64,000 bases of DNA from Cynocephalus volans (lineage: Eukaryota > Chordata > Mammalia > Dermoptera > Cynocephalidae), in assembly GCF_027409185.1 (NCBI RefSeq), contig NC_084464.1:45297095-45361094 (forward strand). The letters are read 5' to 3'. A program made the translations under genes and the position numbers. The notes under the pieces are model-generated. The model was not told the origin of the DNA. It did not search any database and worked only from the letters and a program-made list of their open reading frames with translations. Within the stretch, counting starts at the first letter, position 1; each line of letters opens with the position of its first letter. Below, in pieces: positions 1 to 10,900 of the stretch.

Positions 1-775
1 GAGGAGACATCGAAGGCCCCAACAGAGGATGCTTGTCACTGGAGACTGTGACTGGGAACAGTACTGCCGCTTCCCTTGGGTTGGTGGCCCGGCCAGCCCC
101 ACAGCCTGTCAAGGCCAGGTGCCCACCCAGCCTCCAGCTCCCACTCTGCCTGCCATCACTGCACCAACCCAGGTTTTGGCCAACATGGACGGGGAGCCTC
201 AGAGCTGAGTCCTGCCTATAGCCCTTAAAAAAGACTTGGAAGTTCACTAGGATTCAGTTTACCTTATTGCCTTAAAGGAAGATGATCCTGGATACCTCTG
301 TCCCTTAAAGTAATAACTGACATTCCTTTGTAGTCTTCCTTGTGGGTGGTTAGGAGTGGGGTGACCTTTCTCTCCAAGCACTACATTTTGGTTGCTGCCC
401 GCCTCTGGGGGAGGTGGCAGTAATGCTGTTACTAGTGACTTTAGGGCTTTGTTATTTAACTCATTCCAAGAGTGCTGTGCTCAGACCTGCTCATGGCTGC
501 ACAGTCCCTCTGTGCCTTAGACCTGCTGTAGACAGTGTGCAGATAGCTTCAGGTGGCCTGATGGCACAAGGATGAACAGCCTTGCTCCCAGGACCTGCCT
601 CTTCCTGAGCTTCCTGGGGAAGAGTCACACTCCCAGGTGACAAGGGCTGAACTGTGTTAGAGTGGCTGTTTTTTGACTGCTTATTTTTTCTCCTTTTGGT
701 GAAATGTGTTACAAGTCCTTTGGTCTGAGATCTTATATGTTAATTGCCTTAAATAAATTAATAGAAATCCAGTCC
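1..775 (+). other. ITPR3: Probable ITPR3 3' UTR (last exon, partial)
   Basis: No coding sequence is visible here. The stretch is free of recognisable repeats, looks like UTR sequence, and ends at a canonical AATAAA (752-757) on the plus strand, about 1 kb before the minus-strand poly(A) signal of UQCC2. In human 6p21.31 the inositol trisphosphate receptor gene ITPR3 runs convergently into UQCC2, so the 3' UTR of ITPR3 is the natural candidate. The assignment rests on gene order and the poly(A) signal, not on recognised ITPR3 codons; the C-terminal codons must lie left of the window. It could also be plain intergenic sequence. Confidence 0.45.
752..757 (+). terminator. Poly(A) signal AATAAA, plus strand
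   Basis: Canonical AATAAA in the context cttAAATAAAttaatag. It closes the putative ITPR3 3' UTR; cleavage would be expected roughly 15-25 nt downstream. Confidence 0.45.
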
Positions 776-919
776 ATTAAAAAGGATGCATTTACTGTAC
801 TCCCTGGGGACTGTGGTGATTGACAGGGCACGCTTGCAGAGGACAGGCATGCAAGCCCTCCTACTGGCCTGGCCTCTTTTCAGGCCTCCAGGAGATGCTC
901 TGTGTGACATCCTGCCTCA

Positions 920-1055
920 CAGCGATTCCTAACCAGGGGTCCCCGGACAGAACTGTATTTCAGTATAACTGGTTTCCGTTGTAATCCTGTGGATTTTATT
1001 TTATAGATTTCAGAACATACTGAGGAGTTTAGGTACAAATGAGGTTAGGAACCCC
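920..1055. mobile_element. Short hAT-Charlie-like non-autonomous DNA transposon
   Basis: The left end reads like gattcctaaccaggggtcc and the right end is its approximate inverse (gaggttaggaacccc), giving imperfect terminal inverted repeats around an AT-rich core with ttttattttata. This resembles internally deleted hAT-Charlie elements, whose termini read ccaaccaggggtcc. Family name not certain. Confidence 0.5.
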
Positions 1056-1828
1056 CTTCCACTTCCCACCAATGAGGGGAGCTGTCATCCCCTGCCCTAC
1101 CCCTTCTCTCAGCAGAGTTCCTGACAGAAGAAGCTCAAGTAGGGAATGTGAATATCTACCAGTGAGAGCCAAGCTTCCATGGAGTAATAAGGTGACCCTG
1201 TGTGTATCCCCAGCCAGCGAGGTCTCTGTCCTGTGGCCTCCCACAGAACCTGCCCACAGTGCCGAAGTCAACCACAACCTGAAGCCCTACCTGGCCAAGG
1301 CCTGTCTATAGCTTCTCTGTCCCTTGAGCCAACTTGGCACATGGATTTTTGCAAGATCAGGAGCAGCAGCCTGAGCTCCGTCCTTCTCTGAGTCAGTGGG
1401 GATGAGGGCCAAGCAGGCTTTTCATATCTCCTGGCCTCACCACCTCCCTGCTGCTTTCTGTTTGCAACAGGATGCCTTTTAGGTACTTACTGCTATTTTT
1501 GGCTTCTTCCCAGGAGCTCCTACAACAAAAGGGAGCCTGAGAATCTTGGCAGGAGATGGCTGGTCCCCCTGTTGGTGAGGTGGGGGCCCCTGTGACCGTG
1601 TAGGAAGCACCTTGTGCAAAGGCCCCGCTACCCTCCCTTGTTGGGCCCAAAGGGAAACCTGCATTTCCTCTCTCCAGGAGACTTCCCTACCCTGACCGGT
1701 GGTCGTGGCGGACAGCTTAAGCGGCATCCCTTCTTAGGATGAAACTTTCTTTACAGCAACAAGGGCTTCCTTTTTGTGAAGGCTAGATGAGATTCCCAAA
1801 CCGTGAGGTCAGGGGAGATCAGGGCAGT
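1056..1828. other. Intergenic stretch between convergent genes; nothing identified
   Basis: Unique-looking sequence between the putative ITPR3 end and the UQCC2 poly(A) signal. Open frames on both strands here are short, overlap one another and match no protein I recognise. Confidence 0.5.
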
Positions 1829-1834
1829 TTTATT
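1829..1834 (-). terminator. UQCC2: UQCC2 poly(A) signal (AATAAA on minus strand)
   Basis: The plus strand reads tttatt, so the minus strand has AATAAA, 28 nt past the UQCC2 stop codon. The implied 3' UTR is very short (about 45-60 nt). Confidence 0.7.
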
Positions 1835-1862
1835 TACGATGGCAACATACAAGACTCCACAC

Positions 1863-1990
1863 TTAGGTAGGTCGGCGAGATAAGGACTGAGCCCAGGCCT
1901 TGTGCTTCTCCGCAGGACCCTTGGGGGCAAACTTCTCCTGAAGTTTTTTCCATGTACCTTTGTTCATTTCCTTAAACTCTTCCAAGGTGT
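1863..1990 (-). CDS. UQCC2: UQCC2 coding exon 4 (terminal)
   Basis: The acceptor ccttttgcag precedes ACACCTTGG. The split codon G|AC gives Asp, then [20 protein letters not shown] and [21 protein letters not shown], stop TAA at 1863-1865. The last ten residues lie beyond the human-type C-terminus HKA, because the expected TGA position reads TGG. Confidence 0.94.
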
Positions 1991-4900
1991 CTGCAAAAGG
2001 GGAAGATGAAAAGACAATTCTGAAGCCTGGTTATGTAGATTGATCCCACGGGTGTTCCCAACACAAGCATGCCTCGCTTTTCGCACAGCGTGGTCCTGAA
2101 AAAGGGCAGTGTAGACCCAGCTTCTGAAAAGCGGACCCAACAGGGTAACACAGAAATGACTGCTCATGGTGACTAAGCCCAGTGTGCCAGGCCTGTGCCT
2201 AGCACACCACACATGCACAGCGGACTCCTGCCCTCCTCGCCCTCAGCATCCATACTAGAGGGCAAAGAAATGGCACTGCAGAGTCAGCAATGCAACCATG
2301 GGCCCAGGTGCTTTATCACAAAACTTGGCCTGCTCCACACCGACCTTGCTATATCTACTTTTCAGATGTGGAAACTGAGGTAGAGGCAGGGTACATAACT
2401 TGCTCGGGTCACACAGCTAGGAAGTGGTGGAGCTGGGATTTGAGCCTGGCAGTTGGACCCACCACATGTGTGGAGTTGAGCAGACACTGGGGAGGGAGAT
2501 GGATTTGGGCCTGAATCCCTGCCCATCCTTTTCCCCACTGGGTCCCCTCAAGCAATTTACTTAGCCCTCTGAGCTTCAGGTTCCTCATCTGTCTAATGAA
2601 GATAAAAACCCCCACCTCAAAAGTCATATGGATTGAAGGATATAACGGAGGTAACCTGCCTGGCACCTGCCTGCTCTCAGTGGAAAGGTGGCCATCTTCA
2701 CCACTGTGAAGGCAGGAGGGGGTGGTGAGAGCTGCTTGGGTCCTTGTTTAAGAACACACCCCCACCCACACAAATGCAGGGTTTCTCAGCCTTGGCACTA
2801 CTGACTTTTTCAGCCAACTAATTTTTCGTTGTGGGCTGGCCTGTGCTTTGTAGGATGTTTAGCAGTATCCCGGTCTCTGCTCCCTAGATGTCAGTAGCAC
2901 TTCCACGACCCCTCTTGCCAGTTGTGAGAAAGAAAAATGTCTCCAGATGTTGCTACATGTCCCCAGATGTTGCCATATGTCCCCTTGGGGGGGGGGGGGA
3001 ATCACTTCCAGTAGGGAACGAATGATTTAAAGCCTTTCCAGGGCTAAAGTTTCATGTCTAATTTCACTTATATTTTGAATTTAGATACTCTCGTAATATT
3101 GTTTAGTTTTCATAGCCTGAATTTTCATCTAATAAATCTTCTGGAGAAAAAGAAAAGCATTTCCTTTTTTTTTTTTTGAAAAGATGACTGGTAAGGGGAT
3201 CTCAACCCTTGTCTTGGTGTTGTCTGCACCACGCTCAGCCAGTGAGCTAACCGGCCATCCCTACATAGGATCCGAACCCGTGGCCTTGGTGTTATCAGGA
3301 CCGCACTCTCCCGAGTGAGCCACGGGCCGGCCCAAAACAAAAGCATTTCTGAACAAAATAAGTAACTTATGTATTAACAATGTTTATTGTCAGTGAGCTC
3401 CTGACTAAATTAGAACATGCACTGTATTTCAGCCATGAGCCTAAGCATCCTGCCCTGAGACTTTCCAGACATCCAGGTTCCTGGATAGGGCACAAAGAAT
3501 GACACTGAGAGGGCCGGCCCGTGGCTCACTCGGTAGAGTGCGGTGCTGAGAATGACACTGAGGAATCACTGTCCATCAACAAGCCATGAGACCTTTAGTG
3601 CCCTCTATGACCCCAAGCCCAGGGTGGACACACTCATGACACAGACCACCGCCACATTTCAGACTGGCCAGGCCCTCAATCCTCTCACATAGGTGCTGCA
3701 AATCTTTTCTGCCCCATCAGAGGAAACATTCAGTAGGCTTATTCCATAAAGTAGCAACTAATATATGAGGCTTGCTGTGAAAGCAGATTATCAGGAAGTT
3801 TTCTGGAGTTGAACTCCCAGCCAGAGAAAGCTGCAGCACAGGACAGTGGTGGGGAGTCCTACATCTCCCGTCCCTCGCTGCTGTCTGTTCCCCACTCAGA
3901 GGCTTCCCTGAGGGTTCACAAAGACAGCAGAGAAAGGGCCTCTGGAACTCATTTCCATCCTAATTTCAAGCCCAAACTTTGCTCAAACTCTCCAGGGTCC
4001 TCATGATGACACTGCATCAATGCTGGTAATTACATCGACCCAGGGATGTGGGAGTAAATTTATATATCAAAAAAAAAAAAAAAAAAAAAGTCGAAGCTGG
4101 CCAGTTAGCTCAGTTGATTAGAGCATGGTGTTTTAACAACAAGGTCAAGGGTTTGGATCCCCATACTGGCCAGCCACAAACAAACAAACAAACAAAAAAT
4201 GCCAATAAAGTGATTCTGCCTGACTAAAATATCTTCACCCCAGTTTTCCAGAGAGTACTGTAATAAAAATAGCGTCAGAGTTGACACACAACAGTAGATG
4301 ACATCACCAGGTTTTAATCTGCTCAGAAGGTAAAAGCTTTCTAGAAGGCCAAATCCCCAAACCTCAGTTGTTGAAAGCTTCCAGAAGAAGAGGAAAGAGA
4401 AATTTCTAGAGTACCAGAAGGCAAACATTTCAGGGCTGCGCCCTCCCAGAAAAGGTTAGCCTATTTTTGTATACAATGTCTTCAGCAATAAAAATAGTAA
4501 CTTTCCAATACATGCCTACTTCAACTCTGGTTCTCCCCCACCCCCATCTTCAGTGACAATGGAAATAGGGAAGTAAGGAGGGAATCAGCTTGGCAGGGTG
4601 TTTCCTTTCTTGTTAATCAGGTCTATCAATGACTCCAAAATATACCTAGTTCAACAAATAACCCACATGACCATGTCCCCTGGGTCAGATAACTCTTAGG
4701 CGGATATCCCCATACACATTTATTGAATGGCTTTTTGTTTTAATTAAAACCCTCATTGTTTATAAAGCCCCCTTAGGACCATAAAAATAAAATTATTTTC
4801 CTTCCATCCTGATTTCAAGTACTTCCATTTGGCAAATATGTATTCCCCTGTTCCCTGCTGCCCAGCCTTGAATTTAAAAAAGCACTAAAGATGGATTTTC

Positions 4901-7900
4901 TCTTTTAAACAATGCCTTTGACCTTCTCCACATTCTGTGGCCCAAAAGCATGAGCCCTGTAGCTTCAGAATATCCTATAGGCTATTCCACGAGACTTTCC
5001 ATCAAGCAAAGCTGTTTTATTAGACAATTCCCCCTGGCTGCTCAAACTCAAGGAATCATTTGCAAACCAGCCAGAAAGGGCAGCTGTGCTTTCAATACCT
5101 GTGGACAGAATTAGCTTGTACTCTTCCACGGACAGGCCACTGAAGCTGGTGTCTCTGGGGCGAGGGTACTGGTCACGGACAGAGAAGAGAGAACACAGGG
5201 AGAGATTAGTTCTGCAGCACACAAGCCTTCCTCTCTAACCATAGTTCCCCTGGGCCTCAGAGGCCAGGTAAGGAGAAGAGCAGCGCCACCTTGCGCTCAA
5301 GACTTGGCCTTGCAAGAACTGGAACCGTCTCAAGCAGGTGACTCCTACCTTAACACACGTGAATTCTCTCTGGAAAATGTAGGCTCTGATTCAGAAGGTC
5401 TGGGTGGGGACCATGATTTTGCATTTCTAACCAGCTCCCAGGTGATGCTCATGTTGCTGCTCATGGACCACACTCTGAGTAGGGAAGGTTCAGAAGAAAA
5501 CTCTTTTCCATGTAGGCTTTTCCATTTGGCCATGTTTATTTGTGGAGTTACTGAACACATTTTTCAAGTCTGGGAAAAACCACACTAAATGGAATCTGAC
5601 AGTAATTGTGTCAGGGCCCAGCTCTGGAAAAGCCTAGTTTTGTCTGATGGAACTTTGCCAATCATCCCATCTTTATCACCAGAGTGTGAACTATCAGTTC
5701 CTTCAGAGTGGATGGGAAAATATGTATAAGACCATACATATTTTTGGTTGTCAGATATTCCCAGGAGCATGCACTGGCATATAAAATATATGGCTTTTAT
5801 TCATAATTTTAAATGGCTTTTATTTGGAAGACCTAAAAGCCTCTACCAGGAATGTTCTTTGGCTTGGTTGAAATTACTGGTTACATTTGAAAGCGGCAAA
5901 CTCCCAATTCTTTACAAAACATTGTATAATCAGAGTCTCACTCATTCTTATTGGTTGTCCCCGGTCAGAGGGCTGGGGATATAAAAGATGATGGCCCACT
6001 CACCTTGTGTTTGTAGTAGTTTGAATGGAGTCGTGCTAAGCTCTCATACATCTGATCACAGATCTCAGGCTCTGCAATCTGAAAAACAAAGACCCCTCAA
6101 GGAAGTGAGCAAAGGAGTCCTGCTTCCCACACTGTGTGTGCACCTTGAGGAGGGACCATACCGAATAAGGCATTTACGTGAAACAGGCCTGCTGCTAGCA
6201 CTTGCTTCTTCGCTCTCTAGGAAGCAAACACAGCCTACAGCTCCACTATTAGAGATCACCATTTTAGAGGAATGGCTCCATCTCATCAACACCCCAACCT
6301 ACAGAAAAACCTGATCAATCAACCAGCAAACAAACACTTGTTGAGCATCTGTGATGCGAACCACCATGCTGCAGTGGGAGACAGCTTGACAGAAATGTAA
6401 CATGGGCAGGGCATGCTCAGGACAGTGTGGGCCACAAGAATTCAGAGGGGGAGTCCCCACGTGCTCGAGTGGTCAGTGTATGACAGAAGTGAGAAGAAGG
6501 AGGCATAGGAGTTCTTAGGGAGGCACAGGAGTTGGGGAGCAGAAGGGAGGATGAGGCCTTCCAGGTAGAGGAGTTGGCATGCTTCAGCCTGGACCAGCCT
6601 GCCTGGGGGCCTGAAAATACAGTAAAGGAGCCTGGGCTGGAGAAAAAGAAAGAGCTTTTTGAGTTAAACCTTCAATAGGAAATGTATTAGATATTTTTTA
6701 TGAGGGGCAAAAAAAAAAAAATCATCTTAGTTTTCATCTGTGGTAAATGGGGAGCTGCTGAAATTCAACAAGAAAGAAAGAAACATGAAGAAGGCAGTGT
6801 TTAAGATGAGACAGGTGAATTGAGGCGAACTAAGATGGGGACTGCAGTAAGGTCCTGCTAGAAAGAAGAGGGCCCAGAACACTGAGGCCTTGCGACAGAC
6901 AGAAAGGGGAAAGAAGCAAATCCTCTGGGTGCCCAAGACAGCAGTGCCCCTGCTGGAAATTCCTTGGAAGACAGGCAACATAGAGAGGAGATGAGAAATG
7001 TTTTTTTCCCTTTCATACCTCTTTTTAATTTTCCCTTCCCTCTGCTGTTGCTATAATTTAACTATAGTTCTCTACATTTTTTCTACCAAGAATTTTGAAA
7101 GCTCCCTAGAACAAAACTTTCTCTTTTATGTTTTTCATCAGAATCCAAATGATGGATTTTTTCTAATTTAAAACCTTCCTTGAAGAAGGTAGAGCATAAA
7201 TAAATCAGTAGTTAAGCGTCTTAATAAGACAGCTCTGCTTCTGCCTGTGAGCGTGTGTCAAATGAGGTCTCCATCTCAGAGCAAACAAAAAAGAGGATCT
7301 GTCATTTAATTCTACCTGACACATCCCCAGGTTCGGGCTACTCATCACAAAAATGCTCAGGTAGATCCATCAGAAGAAAAGGATTATGGGCTGAGGAAGT
7401 AGCCAGTGTTTGTGAATAATAATGAAAGGCACCTGAGTGGACAGAATGGAGGGGAAGTGTGAAGCTGGTGACTCTCTGCCGGTCACCTCTTCCAGGGGAA
7501 AGTCCAGCTGGAACAGAATTCTGCAGCACGCACTTTGGAGGAATGCATTTGGAACACTGTTTCTTCAGCAGGGCATGCATAACCAAGAGCTAATTTACCA
7601 GAAGGTGCAAGACACAAAAGGAAAAAGAGAATAACACTGGTGCAAAGTTTTAAACCATATCACTTAGATTATTAAAAGATAATTTCGCATTTCATCTTTT
7701 GCTTTCTTACTTGTGCAGATTTGTTCACTTTTAAATTTAACAGACATTCACTGAGAGCCTACAGCATGCCTGGCATGTGCATGAGCAGGGGACACTCAGG
7801 TGACTGAGTCTCCAAGGCTGTGGAGTCAAGCTGCCTAGGTTGAATCTTGGCACCATCTGCTGTCAGCTACGGGAAGTTGGGCAAATCACTTGATCTCCTT

Positions 7901-10900
7901 CCCAAAACACACTTTAAAAAAATTTTGCCCCATTTGCTTATCATTCTCTGTATCTGTATTATTTTTCTCATCCATTCAAAAGTAGGAACCTAACCCCTTC
8001 ACCCCATAATATTTCAGTGTGTATTTCCTAAGAATGGGGACATTCTCTTACATAACCATAGTTCAATGATCAAATTCAGGACATTTGATATTGATATAAC
8101 ACTATTATCTAATCCACTGTCCATATTCCATTTCTGTCAATTGTCTCAGTAATAATCTTTGCAGAAAAAAGGGATCATCTACTGCTTTTAACTGTCATGT
8201 GTCTTTAGTCTCCTTTAATCTGGGGCAGTTCCTCAGCCTTTGTCTTTCATGCGTTGACATTTTTGAAGCATACTAGCCAACTTAACCTTTCTTTTAAAAC
8301 AAAAGATAATAATAGCCCCTATTTCTGAGGGTGGGTGAGGATAAATGAGGTAATGCCTGGACTGCTCTGAATTCTAGGCCTGGAACAATGATAAATGTGA
8401 TTAGTTTTTGTTATGATTATTAGCAGTAGATAGTTATGGTAGTAAACACGGGCTCCTACCTCATCACCTGAAAGGGGAAGGAAACCGCACAGTTCAGGAG
8501 AATCCAGGTGGCAGTGGAATGAAGGGGTGCGTATGGGGTGCTGTGGGCCCAGGGAGGAGGGCAACGACCCTGCCAGGGAGCCAGGGAAGAAGTGCTGGAG
8601 AATGCCCAGCTGAGGATGAGTGTGGGTACCAAGAAGGAAGTGGTGGCACTGCAGGCACAGGACCAATTGAAGCACATGGCCAGGGAAAGGCAATTGGGAC
8701 ACTACCAGTGGATCCGAGTGGCTGGTGTGTACTGCTGGAGTGTGGTGCTAGAGGTGGAAGTGAAGATGAATGGGGGGTTGCTGGACCTGCCCTGGATGGC
8801 TCTCAGTAGTCACTGAGCACTCCACGGTCATCTGAGAGGGGCTCAGATGCCAACCCTTGGTGTCTGCCAAGTGAGCAGCTGCCTGCTGCACCTGGTCTTC
8901 ACCTGATGGCCGCTCACCTGGACCTTCTGCTCCTACCACCATCCCAACCCCTTCCCAACCAAGCTCTTCGGAAAGGAGTTCACGTGCTGACTCACCTTCC
9001 TCCCAGGGACTTTCTCCTCGGCTCAAACCTGCATTCACACCAGATCCTCACCCTCAGAAATCTTGCCAACCCAAGTTCCCCTCCTGCTTCTTCTCCAACT
9101 TCCCAAATGGTGAGAAGTTGCCAGAGGGCTGCTTAGCCACCTCCCCCCACACCCTCAAGCGGGTAAGGAGGGTGTGGTCCTTCCTTCTCATCTTTTTCCA
9201 TCTCTGACAGGTAGCAAGGCAGAAAGGAGAGGCACAGGGAGGACAGGGTCACCCTTGAGAGTGTTGCTCCTGTGAAGGCCAACTGCACAAGGTCTTTGTG
9301 CAAAAAACAAAGTGATGCTTTGGGCCCCCTCAACCTCTTCAACTTCCCTCAGTGTTAAACAGACAGTATCTTAGATGGTTTACATAATGCCTGGAGCTCA
9401 ATTTGCTATCTGAGAAGGAACTAAACACCTACAAGTCCTAAAAATGGACTTATCCAATCTCCCATTTAAGGTCAGAAGGTCTCTAACCTAGGCTGTAAAC
9501 AGGGCTCAGTGGGGGCTGATGGGAGTTTGAGATATGCCAATTTCTAGCCAAGTTCTTACCGCCTAAGGAGAGATGCAGCCATGGCCAATTCTGGGTTCCT
9601 GGTCACACCCAACAAAGCTCAGTAACTAAACAGTCTTGTTTACTACTTAAAAGGATATCAATGGAGATATCTGTCTAATTCCAGAAGCCTCACCACACAC
9701 TTACATCTTACACTTTATTCACAGACTCCAGCACAAACATTCCTGAATTTCGAAATATAGTTTTTCTGATGAAATGTACTGTATATTTATAGAAATATTC
9801 TTATACACAAGCTTTAGATTACCTGATTTTGCATTCACATCTAATGAGATTACAGACATTTTAGGACTAATAGCAGTGCTGGGTTTGAAAAAGCAAGCAG
9901 TGGGGACATTATGAAAAATTCAGCACTGCTCCCCAAATGTGAATAAAATAGATGTTCAATTGACAAAGTGTCCTTTATAGCTCTATTTTTGCTCCTTTTA
10001 CATTTCCCCTGTTCAGTCATCAGTAAATTTCTCTTTACCATATTAAACTTTCATACATACAAATCTACATCAGTGCCACAGGCACTGATTTCGATTTTCA
10101 AAATTGAATTTTGGGTGGTGACACCAATGGGTACAGAGGCCCCTACCCCAGTCACACAAAGGGACACATAAGCACTTCTGGGAAAGGGTGTTGCAAATTG
10201 CTTTGCTAATTAAGGTAGCGATGGATTCTGTCCAGGAGGATCTATGAAAAAAGGTTTTCGTGACTTGGTAATGAACCTCTGAAATGAGTTCATTCAGTTA
10301 TGGGAGCCTATTCCCTTCAACTCAATTAAAAAGATATTTCTTGAGACCCTACTATGTAGAGAGTGCTCTGCTAGGGGACCAAAAGGGGACATAAAGAAGA
10401 CCCAGCCCCAGCCCTGGAGAAGCTGGCAATCAGGCTAAGGAGGCAAGATGCACATGATTAAAAACCACCCATGCCCGGGGCAGCGTGTAACTGAGAGCCA
10501 GAGCTGCGCAATGCTGGGAGCTGCAGGTCTCAGGTGGGAGCTGCAGGTCTCAGGTGGGAGCTGGCTGCCAGGCTGGGCTGACAGGGAAGGTGCGGGGGGA
10601 AGGACTGAGTTTGACTGCAGTGACAGTGCACAGAGTGACAGGAAGCTGCAGACCGAACTCTGTGGAGCATTGACTTCAGAGCTGGACCTTGGCATCAAAC
10701 AGTACAGGACAAGGGTGTTTCAGACAGGCGGGGTTCTTAAATGGAACCCAGGGAGGGCTTTGAGGGCCTGGGAAGCCACCAAATTCTTAGCAAACTCTGT
10801 CTGGGTTTCTGGTGGCTGGGAGGAGGAGGGGTGATGGTGGTGTGCTGCTCCATGGTGCACTAGTGTCTCAAACCAACTGTATTATGGCCAATTTGGGAGG

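Larger units (their letters stand above)
1991..5098 (-). other. UQCC2: UQCC2 intron 3 (repeat-rich)
   Basis: A 3.1-kb intron with GT at the donor (5097-5098) and AG at the acceptor (1991-1992). It contains two MIR fragments, a MER5A element, a dimeric SINE, a 39-nt SINE fragment and a SINE monomer, each listed separately. The stretch at 4200-5098 is AT-rich with no recognised element. Confidence 0.9.

Noticed and set aside
1-221. End of the ITPR3 coding region
   Set aside because: The frame at 33-221 has no resemblance to the IP3 receptor C-terminus; only a 3' UTR can be argued.
4096-4170. tRNA(Ile)-like gene
   Set aside because: A and B boxes are visible, but the anticodon arm is disrupted and an A-rich tail follows, so it is a SINE.
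8519-8816. Processed pseudogene or novel gene in UQCC2 intron 1
   Set aside because: Two overlapping plus frames and one minus frame of similar length, no splice structure and no protein I recognise; kept only as an unassigned segment.
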